64,000 nucleotides of DNA from DASQPA01 sp963757335 (GCA_963757335.1 CAVWRJ010000017.1:1-64000); one strand, 5' to 3'; positions 48,453-57,198 are shown, numbered from the stretch's first letter. Notes: generated by a model not told the origin, from the letters alone. A program made the numbers and translations.

Positions 48453-50399
48453 ATGGGGACGATGCCAGCGGCCATTGAGGCGATCCGCCTGACTTTACCC
48501 GACGGTTCCGTGCGCGAGGTGCCCCCGGGTACCACGCCGCTCGGCGTCGCGGCGACGATCGGCCCGCGCCTCGCGAAGGATGCGATCGGCGCCGAGTTGG
48601 ACGGCCGGAAGGTCGACCTGCGCCTGCCGCTCGCGGCAGGCGGGGCGTTCCGCATCTTCACCGCCAAGAGCCCGGAGGCCGGCGAGTTCATCCGCCACAG
48701 CGCCGAGCATGTGCTCGCCGACGCCGTGAAGCGGCTGTGGCCCGAGGCCCAGATCGACGTCGGCCGCAAGGACCACAGCGAGAAGTTCCAGTACGACTTC
48801 CGCTTCCCGCGCGCCTTCACCCCCGAGGACTTGACCGCCATCGAAGCGAAGATGCGGGAGATCGTAAAGGAGGAGGGCGGCTTCGAGCGGGTCGAGGTCT
48901 CCCGCGAGGAGGCCGGGAAGCTGTTCGCCGGGATGGGGGAGGGCCTCAAGGTCGAGCGTCTGAAGGACATCCCCGAGGGCAACACCCTTACCCTCTACAA
49001 GCATGGCCGGTTCACCGATCTCTGCCGCGGCCCCCACGTGCAGCGGCTGGGGCAGATCGGCGCGGTCAAGCTCCTCGAATCGTCGGGGGTCTTCTTTAAA
49101 GGCGACGAGAAGAACGAGCGGCTGCAGCGGATCTACGGCACCGCCTTCGCCACCCAGGCCGAGCTCGACTCGTATCTGCAGCAGGTCGAGGAGGCGCGGG
49201 CGCGCGACCATCGCCGGATCGGCCAGGAGCTCGACCTCTTCAGCTTCAACCCGGTCGCCCCGGCCTCGCCCTTCTTCCACCCCAAGGGCGCGGTCGTCTA
49301 CAACGGTCTCATGGACTACATCCGGGAGCTCTACCATCGCTTCGGCTACGGCGAGGTGCTCACCCCCCAGATCCTGGACGTCGAGCTGTGGAAGACCTCG
49401 GGGCACTACGCCAACTACAAAGACGCCATGTTCTTCACCGAGGTGGACGAGAAGCAGTTCGCGGCCAAGCCGATGAACTGCCCTACCCACTGCCTGATCT
49501 ACGCCACCCGGATGCGCTCGTACCGCGACCTGCCCATCCGCTACGCCGACTTCGGCCGCCTCCACCGCTACGAGCGGAGCGGCGTCACCTCGGGGCTCTT
49601 CCGGGTCCGCAGCTTCTGCCAGGACGACGCCCACATCTTCTGCACCGACGAACAGGTCGAGCAGGAGGTGATCTCGGTGGTCGAGATGATCCGCGAGGTC
49701 TACTCCGTCTTCTCGTTCGCGAGCTTCGAGATCGAGATCGGCACCCGGCCGGCGAAGTCGATCGGCACCGCCGAGGTCTGGGAGCGCGCCGAGGGGAACC
49801 TGATGTCGGCCCTGGAGAAGAAGGGCATCCCCTTCAAGGTGAGCCCGGGCGAGGGGGCGTTCTACGGGCCGAAGATCGATTTTCACGTCCACGACGCCCT
49901 CGGGCGGAGCTGGCAGCTCGGCACCGTGCAGCTCGACTACCAGATGCCGGAGCGCTTCGGGCTCACCTACGTCGGCGCCGATGGCGCGGAGCACCGGCCG
50001 GTGATGATCCACCGCGCCATGCTGGGATCGCTCGAACGGTTCATGGCGATCCTGCTCGAAAACACCGCGGGGGCGCTGCCGGCCTGGCTCGCGCCGGTGC
50101 AGGCGGTGGTGCTGCCGCTCTCCGAGAAGTTCCTCGACTATGGCTTTGAGGTCCGCGCCAAACTGGCAGAGGCGGGCCTCCGGGCCGAGCTCGATTCGCG
50201 CAACGAGAAACTCGGGTATAAGATCCGGGAATCCCAGATGCAGAAGGTCCCCTACATGCTGGTGGTAGGCGCGAGGGAGCAGGAGGAACGGACGGTGGCA
50301 GTGAGGCGGCGCTCCGGCCCCGACCTCGGGACCCTGTCGATCGAAGCATTCGTTACACGCGTACACGACCTTGCCAGGACCCGGAGCAGTGAGCTCTAG
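48453..50399 (+). CDS. thrS: Threonyl-tRNA synthetase
   Basis: Charges tRNA-Thr. 648 residues: TGS domain at the N-terminus (VREVPPGTTPLGVAATIG), SAD editing domain (HSAEHVLADAVKRLWP, then CRGPHVQRLG), class II catalytic core with zinc ligands (KPMNCPTHCLIY; DDAHIF), motif 2 and 3 (RYERSGVTSGLFRVRSF; HRAMLGSLERF), and a C-terminal anticodon-binding domain. Normal length. It heads the translation cluster thrS-infC-rpmI-rplT-pheST and follows two tRNA-Val genes. Confidence 0.97.
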   Translation: MGTMPAAIEAIRLTLPDGSVREVPPGTTPLGVAATIGPRLAKDAIGAELDGRKVDLRLPLAAGGAFRIFTAKSPEAGEFIRHSAEHVLADAVKRLWPEAQIDVGRKDHSEKFQYDFRFPRAFTPEDLTAIEAKMREIVKEEGGFERVEVSREEAGKLFAGMGEGLKVERLKDIPEGNTLTLYKHGRFTDLCRGPHVQRLGQIGAVKLLESSGVFFKGDEKNERLQRIYGTAFATQAELDSYLQQVEEARARDHRRIGQELDLFSFNPVAPASPFFHPKGAVVYNGLMDYIRELYHRFGYGEVLTPQILDVELWKTSGHYANYKDAMFFTEVDEKQFAAKPMNCPTHCLIYATRMRSYRDLPIRYADFGRLHRYERSGVTSGLFRVRSFCQDDAHIFCTDEQVEQEVISVVEMIREVYSVFSFASFEIEIGTRPAKSIGTAEVWERAEGNLMSALEKKGIPFKVSPGEGAFYGPKIDFHVHDALGRSWQLGTVQLDYQMPERFGLTYVGADGAEHRPVMIHRAMLGSLERFMAILLENTAGALPAWLAPVQAVVLPLSEKFLDYGFEVRAKLAEAGLRAELDSRNEKLGYKIRESQMQKVPYMLVVGAREQEERTVAVRRRSGPDLGTLSIEAFVTRVHDLARTRSSEL

Positions 50400-50425
50400 G
50401 CCAGATGGGCGAGGTGCTCTCCAGG

Positions 50426-50440
50426 AGGTGAGCTTCACCT
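50426..50440 (+). promoter_or_regulatory. SD-sequestering hairpin before infC
   Basis: AGGTGA (50426-50431) and TCACCT (50435-50440) form a 6-bp stem with loop GCT; the left arm is part of the AGGAGGTGA ribosome-binding site. It would limit infC translation. Confidence 0.5.
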
Positions 50441-50444
50441 GAGC

Positions 50445-50993
50445 ATCGATAAAACAACACGGGTCAACCACCGTATCCGGGTTCGCGAGGTCCGCCTCGT
50501 GGAATCGGACGGCAGCCAGGCGGGGATCGTTCCCATTGAGGACGCTCTGCGCCGCGCCACCGAACAGGCGCTCGATCTGGTGGAAGTGGCGCCGGCCGCC
50601 GTGCCGCCGGTCTGCCGCATCATGGACTTCGGCAAGTTCCTCTACCAGCAGAAGAAGAAGGCGCACGAGTCGAAGCGCAAGCAGAAGATCGTCCATGTCA
50701 AAGAGGTCAAGTTCCGGCCCAACATCGACGAGCACGACTACGACTTCAAGTTGAAGAACGCGCTCCGCTTCCTGGAAGAGGGGGACAAGGTCAAGGCGAC
50801 CGTCCAGTTCCGAGGACGCGAGATGGCGCGGACCGACCTGGGCCGCAAGCTGATCCAGCGGGTCGCCCAGGACATCGGGGAACGAGGGGTGCTAGAATCC
50901 TCGCCCGAAATGACGGGGAACCGGATGCACGCCATTCTGGGGCCGCCACGGCAGAAGTCTGCCAAGAAGGAGGGGTCCGATTCGGGCTCCTAA
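50445..50993 (+). CDS. infC: Translation initiation factor IF-3
   Basis: Binds 30S and enforces start-codon choice. Seen: N-domain RVNHRIRVREVRLVESDGSQ, then EALDL-like helix (ALDLVEVAPAAVPPVCRIMDF), basic linker KKKAHESKRKQKIVHVKEVKF and C-domain. The conserved protein begins before any ATG/GTG: the frame runs back to ATC at 50445 or CTG at 50439, giving (M)IDKTTRVNHRIRV. Non-AUG starts are the known means of IF-3 autoregulation in infC. 182 residues from ATC. The next in-frame GTG at 50499 would delete 18 conserved residues. Confidence 0.93.
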   Translation: MDKTTRVNHRIRVREVRLVESDGSQAGIVPIEDALRRATEQALDLVEVAPAAVPPVCRIMDFGKFLYQQKKKAHESKRKQKIVHVKEVKFRPNIDEHDYDFKLKNALRFLEEGDKVKATVQFRGREMARTDLGRKLIQRVAQDIGERGVLESSPEMTGNRMHAILGPPRQKSAKKEGSDSGS

Positions 50994-51022
50994 TTGACGT
51001 AGGAAGCGAAAGGAGGGCACCC

Positions 51023-51217
51023 GTGCCCAAGCAGAAGACGCACCGGGGTGCCGCGAAGCGGTTCAAGGTCACGGCGGGCGGCAAGGTGATGCGTCACCAG
51101 TCGATGCACAGCCACATCCTGACCAAGAAGACCACCAAGCGGAAGCGCAACCTGCGCAAGGCCGTCCAGGTCTCGCCCGCGTTCGCCAGCATTCTCAAGG
51201 AGATCCTGCACCTCTGA
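51023..51217 (+). CDS. rpmI: Ribosomal protein L35
   Basis: 64 residues of 50S protein L35: PKQKTHRGAAKRFKVTAGGK, HILTKKTTKRKRNLRKAV. GTG start at 51023 with AAAGGAGGG 6 bases upstream. Standard place between infC and rplT. Confidence 0.96.
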   Translation: MPKQKTHRGAAKRFKVTAGGKVMRHQSMHSHILTKKTTKRKRNLRKAVQVSPAFASILKEILHL

Positions 51218-51406
51218 AGAGAGGGCAGGAGACGAGACACACTCAAAAACAGCCGGCCACCGGTGGGAATGGACCTGTCCACCGGGGTCGCGGCTCCCGG
51301 CCGCAGCTCGGACGCAAGAAACGTCCGGCAGCGCCGCGCGGGCCACTTGACCGCTCCCGATGTCCCCCTCTAGAAGCGGGGCGGGAGCAGAAACGAGGTT
51401 CCGAAG
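51218..51406. other. rpmI-rplT intergenic leader
   Basis: 189 bases without a gene, longer than usual for this pair. CCCCTCTAGAAGCGGGG (about 51365-51381) can form a hairpin 20 bases before the rplT region. L20 represses this operon through leader RNA in other bacteria; whether that happens here is inference. Confidence 0.4.
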
Positions 51407-51796
51407 ATGTCGCGTGTCAAGCGTGGACCCAAAAGGAAGGACCGCCGCAAGAAGATCCTAGGCCTGGCCAAGGGCTTCTACGGCATGAAGTCGAAGTCCC
51501 ACCGGATCGCCAAGCAGGCGGTGGACAAGTCGCTCTCGTATGCCTATCGCGACCGCCGGCAGAAGAAGCGCCAGCTGCGCGCCCTCTGGATCGTTCGCAT
51601 CAACGCCGCGGCGCGCCTGCACGGCCTCTCCTACAGCCGGTTGATCGCGGGCTTGAAGGCCGCCGGTTCCGACCTCGACCGCAAGGTGCTGGCGGATATT
51701 GCCGTTCGCGACCCCCAGGCCTTTGCCGGCCTCGCCGAGGCTGCCAAGGGCGCCCTCGGGAGCGCGGCGAAAGCCGGCGCTCCCGCGGAGAGTTAG
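51407..51796 (+). CDS. rplT: Ribosomal protein L20
   Basis: 129 residues: MSRVKRGPKRKDRRKKILGLAK start, HRIAKQAVDKSLSYAYRDRR, WIVRINAAARLHGLSYSRLI, LDRKVLADIAVRDPQAF. Slightly extended Ala-rich C-terminus. One of the first proteins in 50S assembly. Overlaps nothing; pheS starts one base after its stop. Confidence 0.97.
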   Translation: MSRVKRGPKRKDRRKKILGLAKGFYGMKSKSHRIAKQAVDKSLSYAYRDRRQKKRQLRALWIVRINAAARLHGLSYSRLIAGLKAAGSDLDRKVLADIAVRDPQAFAGLAEAAKGALGSAAKAGAPAES

Positions 51797-51797
51797 C

Positions 51798-52883
51798 TTG
51801 AGCGACGAGGGAACGCCCCTGGCCCCGCAAGGGGAGCCGGGGGCGGGCACCCCGGCCGGCATCGCGGAGGTCCATCAACTCGCCGAGGATTTCGAGCGCG
51901 AGGCGACAGCGGTCGTCGACCGCCCAGCCTGGGAGGAGCTGCGTCTGCGCTGGGCGGGGCGCAAGCAGGGGGTGGTGCGCGCCCTTCTCGGCCGGATGGG
52001 CCAGGTGGCCGCGGCCGAGCGCAAGGCCTATGGCGCCGCGGTCAACTCACTTAAAAGTAGGGTCGAGGACCGGCTGGCCGAGATCGACGCCGAGCTGGGG
52101 GAGCGGGAGCGCGAGGCGGCGCGCCGGCAGTCGGCGGTCGACGTCACTCTTCCCGGGCGGCGGCCGAAGCTCGGCAACCTCCATCCCCTCACCTGGGTAT
52201 TGGAAGAGCTCTACCAGATCTTCGCCGAGCTCGGCTACTCGATCGCCGAGGGCCCTGAGATCGAGGACGACTACCACAACTTCGAGGCCCTGAACTTCCC
52301 GCCTGACCATCCGGCGCGGGACACCCAGGACACCTTCTTCCTCAAAAACGGGCTCCTGCTCCGCACCCACACCTCGCCGGTGCAGATCCGCACGATGCTG
52401 TCGCGCAAGCCCCCCATCCGGGTGATCTGTCCGGGGCGGGTCTACCGCTTCGACAACGACCTCCGGCACTCGCCCATGTTCCACCAGGTCGAGGGTCTGG
52501 CGGTGGCGGAGGGGATCACCTTCGGTCACATGAAGGGGACCCTCGAAGCCTTCTTGAAGCGCCTCTTCTCGCCGAGCGTCCTGGTGCGGCTGCGGCCGAG
52601 CTTCTTCCCCTTCACCGAGCCCTCGGCCGAGGTCGACGTCAGCTGCCAGATCTGCGGCGGCAAGGGGTGCGACACCTGCTCGGGAACCGGCTGGATGGAG
52701 ATCATGGGCTGCGGCATGGTCGATCCGCGGGTGCTCGCCAACTGCGGCATCGACCCCGACCGCTACAGCGGCTTCGCCTTCGGGCTCGGGGTCGACCGGG
52801 TGGCGATGAACCGCTACGACTTCCCCAACATCCGGGTCTTCTTCGAGAACGACGAGCGGCTCCTGCGCCAGGTGCGCGGCTGA
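51798..52883 (+). CDS. pheS: Phenylalanyl-tRNA synthetase alpha chain
   Basis: 361 residues. N-terminal coiled coil (helix pair, residues 25-115), then the class II core: NLHPLTWVLEELYQIFAELG, DDYHNFEALNFPPDHPARD, RTHTSPVQIRTML, motif 2 RVYRFDNDLRHSPMFHQVEGL, and GFAFGLGVDRVAM (motif 3). CQICGGKGCDTC is the Cys-rich insert seen in many PheS. TTG start at 51798, directly after rplT; open frame further upstream lies inside rplT. Overlaps pheT (TGATG). Confidence 0.95.
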   Translation: MSDEGTPLAPQGEPGAGTPAGIAEVHQLAEDFEREATAVVDRPAWEELRLRWAGRKQGVVRALLGRMGQVAAAERKAYGAAVNSLKSRVEDRLAEIDAELGEREREAARRQSAVDVTLPGRRPKLGNLHPLTWVLEELYQIFAELGYSIAEGPEIEDDYHNFEALNFPPDHPARDTQDTFFLKNGLLLRTHTSPVQIRTMLSRKPPIRVICPGRVYRFDNDLRHSPMFHQVEGLAVAEGITFGHMKGTLEAFLKRLFSPSVLVRLRPSFFPFTEPSAEVDVSCQICGGKGCDTCSGTGWMEIMGCGMVDPRVLANCGIDPDRYSGFAFGLGVDRVAMNRYDFPNIRVFFENDERLLRQVRG

Positions 52884-54973
52884 TGCTCTTCTCGCTCGAT
52901 TGGCTCCGGCAGTACGTCGACCTCTCCGAGGGGGCGGAGGCGATCGGCCGCCGGCTGACCTTCGCCGGCTTTGCGATCGACGGGATCGAGGAGACTCAGG
53001 GCGATGTCGTCTTCGACGTCGACGTCACCACCAACCGTCCCGACGCCATGAATCACCTCGGCTTGGCCCGCGAGCTCGCGGTGCTCTACGAGCGGCCGCT
53101 CCGGCTGCCGGAGCCGGCGCTCGCCGAGGTTTCAGAGACGGTGGGGAGCGCGGTGGCGGTCGAGCTGGCCGACCCGGAGGGCTGCTCGCGCTTCGTGGCC
53201 CGGGTGATCCGCGGAGTGCGGATCGGCGAGAGCCCGGAGTGGTTGCAGCGCCGGCTCCGGGCGATCGGGAAGAACCCGATCAACAACGTCGTCGACGTCA
53301 CCAACTTCGTCCTCTGGGAGATGGGGCAGCCGCTCCACGCCTACGACCTGGCGCAGATCTCCGGGGCGAAGCTCGTCGTCCGCCGGGCGGCGGAGGGCGA
53401 GCGGCTGACGACCCTCGACGGGGTCGACCGGGTGCTCGACCCGGCCATGCTGGTGATCGCCGACGCCTCCCGGCCGGTCGGCCTCGCCGGGGTGATGGGG
53501 GGCGCCGACAGCGAGGTGACCGCGGCGACCACCGACATCCTCCTGGAGGGCGCCCACTTCGACCGCAAGACGGTGCGGATCGCCGCCAAGCGGCTCGGTC
53601 TCCACACCGACGCCAGCCACCGCTTCGAGCGTGGCGCCGACCTCGGGTCCTGCCTCCGGGCGGTCGATCGGGCGGCGGCGCTGATCGTCGAGGTCGCAGG
53701 AGGGCAGGTGCTGGCCGGTTCCATCGACGAGCGCGGGGCGGGGGCGGAACGGCCGGAGCACCACGGGCGGCTCGACCTGGCGAAGCTCGACGCCTTCGCC
53801 GGTGTCGCGATCCCTCCCGCCGATGCCGAGCGCTGGCTGGCCGGGCTCGGCTTCGACCCTCGGAAGGCCGGGCCAGGGCTCCTCGACATCACCGTTCCCT
53901 CCTGGCGGTATTTCGACGTTCAGGCCGGGGAGAACGGCGCGCTCTATCCGCAGGACCTCTACGAAGAGGTGCTGCGGATCTTCGGCTTCGACAACATCCC
54001 CTCGGCGCTCCCCGCCCTGCCCGGCCCCGACGGCCACCCCAACGCCGGGGCGGCGCGGCGGCGGAAGGTCAAGTGGCATCTGGCTGCCAGCGGTTTCGCC
54101 GAGGCGGTCGACTTCGCCTTCGTCGATCCGGCCGGCGACAGCGCCTTCCCGAGCCTGCGCCCCGAGGCCCGCGCCCTGCCGCTCGAAAACCCGATCTCGG
54201 AGCGGGCCTCGGTGATGCGCCGCTCGCTGGTGCCGGGGCTCGTCGAGAGTGCCCGTTTCAACCAGCGCCGCGGGGCGACCGCGGTGCGCCTCTTCGAGGT
54301 GGCGACGGTCTTCTTCGACAATCCCGATGCGACGCTCCCCGATCAGCCGGAGATGGTAGGTCTGGTCTGCGGCGGCACCGTGGGGACCCCCTGGGAGCGC
54401 CAGCTGGAGCTCGACCTCTTCGACTTGAAGGGCGCAATCGAGAGCCTGGCCCAGGAGATGGGGGTGCGCCTCCTCGCCCGCCCGGCGGCCAGCCTCCCCG
54501 GTCTCCTCGCCGGGACCGCTGCCGAGCTCTACCGGCCCGAGCGGCCGGGCGAGGGGGTGGGCTTCTTCGGCCGGGTGGCGGGCGGCGAGGGCTATCCGCT
54601 CTATGTCGCCGAGATCGCTGCCGAGGCGCTCGACCCCGATCTCGAAACCCAGACTTCGGCGGCCCACCTGACGATCGATCCGCCCTCGCGCTTCCCCGGC
54701 ATTGGCGCCGACTCGACCCTCACCCACGCTCTCGACGTCCCCTGGACGGAGATCGAGGCCGCGATCCGGGCGGCGGCGGGGTCGGCCCCGGATCTCGTCT
54801 CCTTCGGGCTCACGGTGCGCTATCGTGGCGAGGGGGTGCCCGCCGGGGCGGTCAACACGACGATCCACTTCTTCTACAACTCGCGCGAGCGCTCGCTCAC
54901 TCAGGAGGAGGTCAACGGCCAACAGCAGGCGCTGACCGCCGACCTCGAGCGCCGCTTCGGCTTCAGGGGGTAA
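52883..54973 (+). CDS. pheT: Phenylalanyl-tRNA synthetase beta chain, short form
   Basis: 696 residues, about 100 shorter than the bacterial norm. The N-terminal SLDWLRQYVDLSEGAEAIGRR and LTFAGFAIDGIEE are followed directly by FDVDVTTNRPDAMNHLGLAREL, so the EMAPII-like tRNA-binding (OB) domain that normally lies between is missing. B3/4 editing domain, B5 (PSWRYFD, EEVLRIFGFDNIP), core B6-B7 and a C-terminal FDX-ACB anticodon-binding domain (PPSRFPGIGADSTLTHALDV) are all present. Start ATG overlaps the pheS stop. Confidence 0.93.
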   Translation: MLFSLDWLRQYVDLSEGAEAIGRRLTFAGFAIDGIEETQGDVVFDVDVTTNRPDAMNHLGLARELAVLYERPLRLPEPALAEVSETVGSAVAVELADPEGCSRFVARVIRGVRIGESPEWLQRRLRAIGKNPINNVVDVTNFVLWEMGQPLHAYDLAQISGAKLVVRRAAEGERLTTLDGVDRVLDPAMLVIADASRPVGLAGVMGGADSEVTAATTDILLEGAHFDRKTVRIAAKRLGLHTDASHRFERGADLGSCLRAVDRAAALIVEVAGGQVLAGSIDERGAGAERPEHHGRLDLAKLDAFAGVAIPPADAERWLAGLGFDPRKAGPGLLDITVPSWRYFDVQAGENGALYPQDLYEEVLRIFGFDNIPSALPALPGPDGHPNAGAARRRKVKWHLAASGFAEAVDFAFVDPAGDSAFPSLRPEARALPLENPISERASVMRRSLVPGLVESARFNQRRGATAVRLFEVATVFFDNPDATLPDQPEMVGLVCGGTVGTPWERQLELDLFDLKGAIESLAQEMGVRLLARPAASLPGLLAGTAAELYRPERPGEGVGFFGRVAGGEGYPLYVAEIAAEALDPDLETQTSAAHLTIDPPSRFPGIGADSTLTHALDVPWTEIEAAIRAAAGSAPDLVSFGLTVRYRGEGVPAGAVNTTIHFFYNSRERSLTQEEVNGQQQALTADLERRFGFRG

Positions 54974-54979
54974 GACAGC

Positions 54980-55237
54980 ATGGCGAGCACGGCTGGCAGC
55001 ACGATCGCGATCGACTGGTTGGATGTCCTGGAGCTCAAGGTCCGGGAGGCTTCCGAGCGCTTGAGCGAGCTCAAAGAGGAGAACCGGGCCCTGATCCAGA
55101 AGGTCGAGGAGCTCGAATCCCAGCTCGCCGTCGTCCAATCGGACGAGTCGGCTCAGGGCTGGGAAGCGGAGCGGGAGGAGATCCGGCGGCGGGTGGAGAA
55201 GCTGACTCTGGGGCTGGAAGCGCTGATCGGAGAGTAG
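54980..55237 (+). CDS. ZapB-like coiled-coil protein
   Basis: 85 residues, mostly one coiled coil: LDVLELKVREASERLSELKE, ENRALIQKVEELESQLAVV. It matches ZapB-type division proteins by length, heptads and synteny (pheT-zapB-zapA is the normal order), but the sequence alone is not specific. Starts 6 bases after pheT. Confidence 0.7.
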   Translation: MASTAGSTIAIDWLDVLELKVREASERLSELKEENRALIQKVEELESQLAVVQSDESAQGWEAEREEIRRRVEKLTLGLEALIGE

Positions 55238-55245
55238 GAAGCCCG

Positions 55246-55683
55246 CTACGAGCCCGCTCCGATCCGCTCTGGGAAGATCTGGAAGCGCTGCCGGCCCGTA
55301 ATGCGGTAGGTCTCGAAATCGGCGTGGTCGACGGTGAAGATCGTCGTCAACGACTCACGGCGAGCGAGATGGACCAGCGTGGCATCGGCGAAGTCCATCG
55401 GTCGATCGTGGTAGCGGTGCATCAGCGCCTCGATCTCGGGCAGATCGCCGTCGCCAATCGGAAGGACGGTCACGGCGCCGGAACGGAGGAAACCCCAGGC
55501 GGGTGCCAACCAGTGGGGGCCATCGAGGAGATGGAACAGCTCGGCGAGCACGGCGGCGGAAGTCGCGAGCGGCAGGGGGAGCCTGGTAAAGGCGGAAGCG
55601 CAGGCACGATGCCAGCGATCGTTGCGATCGAGGAACGCAAGGATCGCTCCGGTATCAATCAAGCCTCGTGGCTTATCGCCCAT
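55246..55683 (-). CDS. vapC: PIN-domain toxin
   Basis: 145 residues: LIDTGAILAFLDRNDRWH, Glu in AAVLAELFHLLDG, MDFADATLVHLA and FTVDHADFETY. DTGA start group, as in YwqK/COG2402-like PIN toxins. Overlaps the antitoxin by 11 bases. It is convergent with zapB, 8 bases apart. Confidence 0.85.
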   Translation of the reverse strand: MGDKPRGLIDTGAILAFLDRNDRWHRACASAFTRLPLPLATSAAVLAELFHLLDGPHWLAPAWGFLRSGAVTVLPIGDGDLPEIEALMHRYHDRPMDFADATLVHLARRESLTTIFTVDHADFETYRITGRQRFQIFPERIGAGS

Positions 55684-55957
55684 GCCGGCGTGCGATCCGG
55701 GTGCGTACTTCGGCCCTGGCGTTCTCGGCCCGCTCAGGCCGGTCACCGGCGATCGTGCCGACGAACTTCAGGCCGGCTTCGTGCAAGAGCCGCTGCCGTT
55801 CGGACTCTTCACAGTCCCGGCCGCCGTCGCGCTCCAGCCAGTCCACGGTGATCTCTTCCAGAAGCTCCGCCACGCTCTTGTGACGGTCGCGGGCAGCCTC
55901 CGCCAACTCGCTCTTGAGGTGCGGGGTGAGCCTCCAGCTATAGACCTCGGTCTTCAT
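55673..55957 (-). CDS. RHH-type antitoxin
   Basis: 94 residues: VYSWRLTPHLKSELAEAARDRHKSVAELLEEIT is a ribbon-helix-helix domain; the second half is the usual charged tail. Minus-strand TACAAT (55965-55970) ends 7 bases before the ATG, so the mRNA is leaderless. Confidence 0.8.
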   Translation of the reverse strand: MKTEVYSWRLTPHLKSELAEAARDRHKSVAELLEEITVDWLERDGGRDCEESERQRLLHEAGLKFVGTIAGDRPERAENARAEVRTRIARRHGR

Positions 55958-55987
55958 GCACCACATTGTAGCGCACGTTCCCGCCCC

Positions 55988-57064
55988 TCAGACATCGGCC
56001 CCGATCAGCTCGCCGATCGTCTTCACCCCGTCCCGGTCCATCGAGCGCAGCAGCTCCTCGTTGATCCGCCGCGGCAGCCCCGGCCCCTCGTAGATCAGGC
56101 CGGTGTAGATCTGGACCAGGGAGGCCCCGGCGCGGAGGCGCCGGTAGGCCTCCTCCCCGGTGGCGATGCCGCCGGCGGAAACCAGGATGGTCCGGCCGAA
56201 GAGGCGCGCCGCGAGCGCCTGGAGCATCCGGTAGCTCTTCTCCTGGAGCACCTTCCCGCTCAACCCCCCGAAATCCTTCGCCCCCGGCAGGAGCCCGTAC
56301 TCGATCGTGGTGTTGGTGGCGACGATCCCCGCCGCACCGGCGGCGACCGCCGTTTCGGCGAGGTCGACCGCCGCCCCGAGGTCGAGGTCGGGGGCGAGCT
56401 TGACGAGGACCGGCCGCGCGGTGATCCCGGTCGCCATGGCGAGGAGGGCGCGGACGAACGCCTCGTTCTGGAGGTCGCGGAGGCCGGGGGTGTTGGGGGA
56501 GGAGAGGTTGACCACCAGGTAGTCGCAGAATCCCGCCAGGCGGCGGACGAGGACCTCGTAGTCGGCGAGGGCCCCGGACGGCGGGGTCGCCTTGTTCTTC
56601 CCCAGGTTGATCCCCAAAGGGAGCGGCGCCGGACCATGCCTCCGAAGTCGCGAGAGGCGTCTCTCCAGAGCGTCCATCCCCTGATTGTTGAAGCCCATGG
56701 CGTTCTGCAGGCTCGCGGCCTCGGCGAAGCGGAAGAGCCGCGGCCGCGGGTTGCCGGCCTGGGGCCAGGGCGTCACCGTCCCCACCTCGACGCAGCCGAA
56801 CCCGAGGGCGGGCCAGCCGCGGAGGGCGACGGCGTCCTTGTCGAAGCCGGCGGCGAGCCCCACGGGGTTCAAGAAGGTGCGGCCGAAGAGCTCCTGGGCG
56901 AGCCGCGGGTCGGCGACCTCGGCGCGCCGGGCCAGCCGCCGGACGAGCCCGGGGACGGCCGCCGCCGCCCGGAGCGCGCTCATCGCGAGCCCATGGCTGG
57001 TCTCGGGATCGAGGCGGAAGAGGAGCTTCCGGAGGCGCGCGTAACCGGGGGAGGAGGGGGGCAT
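55988..57064 (-). CDS. pyrD: Dihydroorotate dehydrogenase (quinone)
   Basis: Class 2 DHODH, inner-membrane-associated flavoprotein oxidising dihydroorotate with quinone for pyrimidine synthesis. 358 residues: N-terminal amphipathic helix (YARLRKLLFRLDPETSHGLAM), NPVGLAAGFDKDA, GTVTPWPQAGNPRPRLFR, NLSSPNTPGLRDLQN with catalytic Ser, NTTIEY, and VSAGGIATGEEAYRRL. It has been placed in the middle of the zapB-zapA pair in inverted orientation, with the toxin-antitoxin genes. Not in an operon with other pyr genes here. Confidence 0.96.
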   Translation of the reverse strand: MPPSSPGYARLRKLLFRLDPETSHGLAMSALRAAAAVPGLVRRLARRAEVADPRLAQELFGRTFLNPVGLAAGFDKDAVALRGWPALGFGCVEVGTVTPWPQAGNPRPRLFRFAEAASLQNAMGFNNQGMDALERRLSRLRRHGPAPLPLGINLGKNKATPPSGALADYEVLVRRLAGFCDYLVVNLSSPNTPGLRDLQNEAFVRALLAMATGITARPVLVKLAPDLDLGAAVDLAETAVAAGAAGIVATNTTIEYGLLPGAKDFGGLSGKVLQEKSYRMLQALAARLFGRTILVSAGGIATGEEAYRRLRAGASLVQIYTGLIYEGPGLPRRINEELLRSMDRDGVKTIGELIGADV

Positions 57065-57198
57065 GGACAGGCGGATTCTAGCTCTCCCGGGCCGCCCCTG
57101 GACACCGCCCTACCTGTGTTATAGTTTGCCCATTCAAATCCCTGGCACGACGGAACTTGCTGCCTGGGTAAGGCATTAGGACCACGGACTTGAGCATC

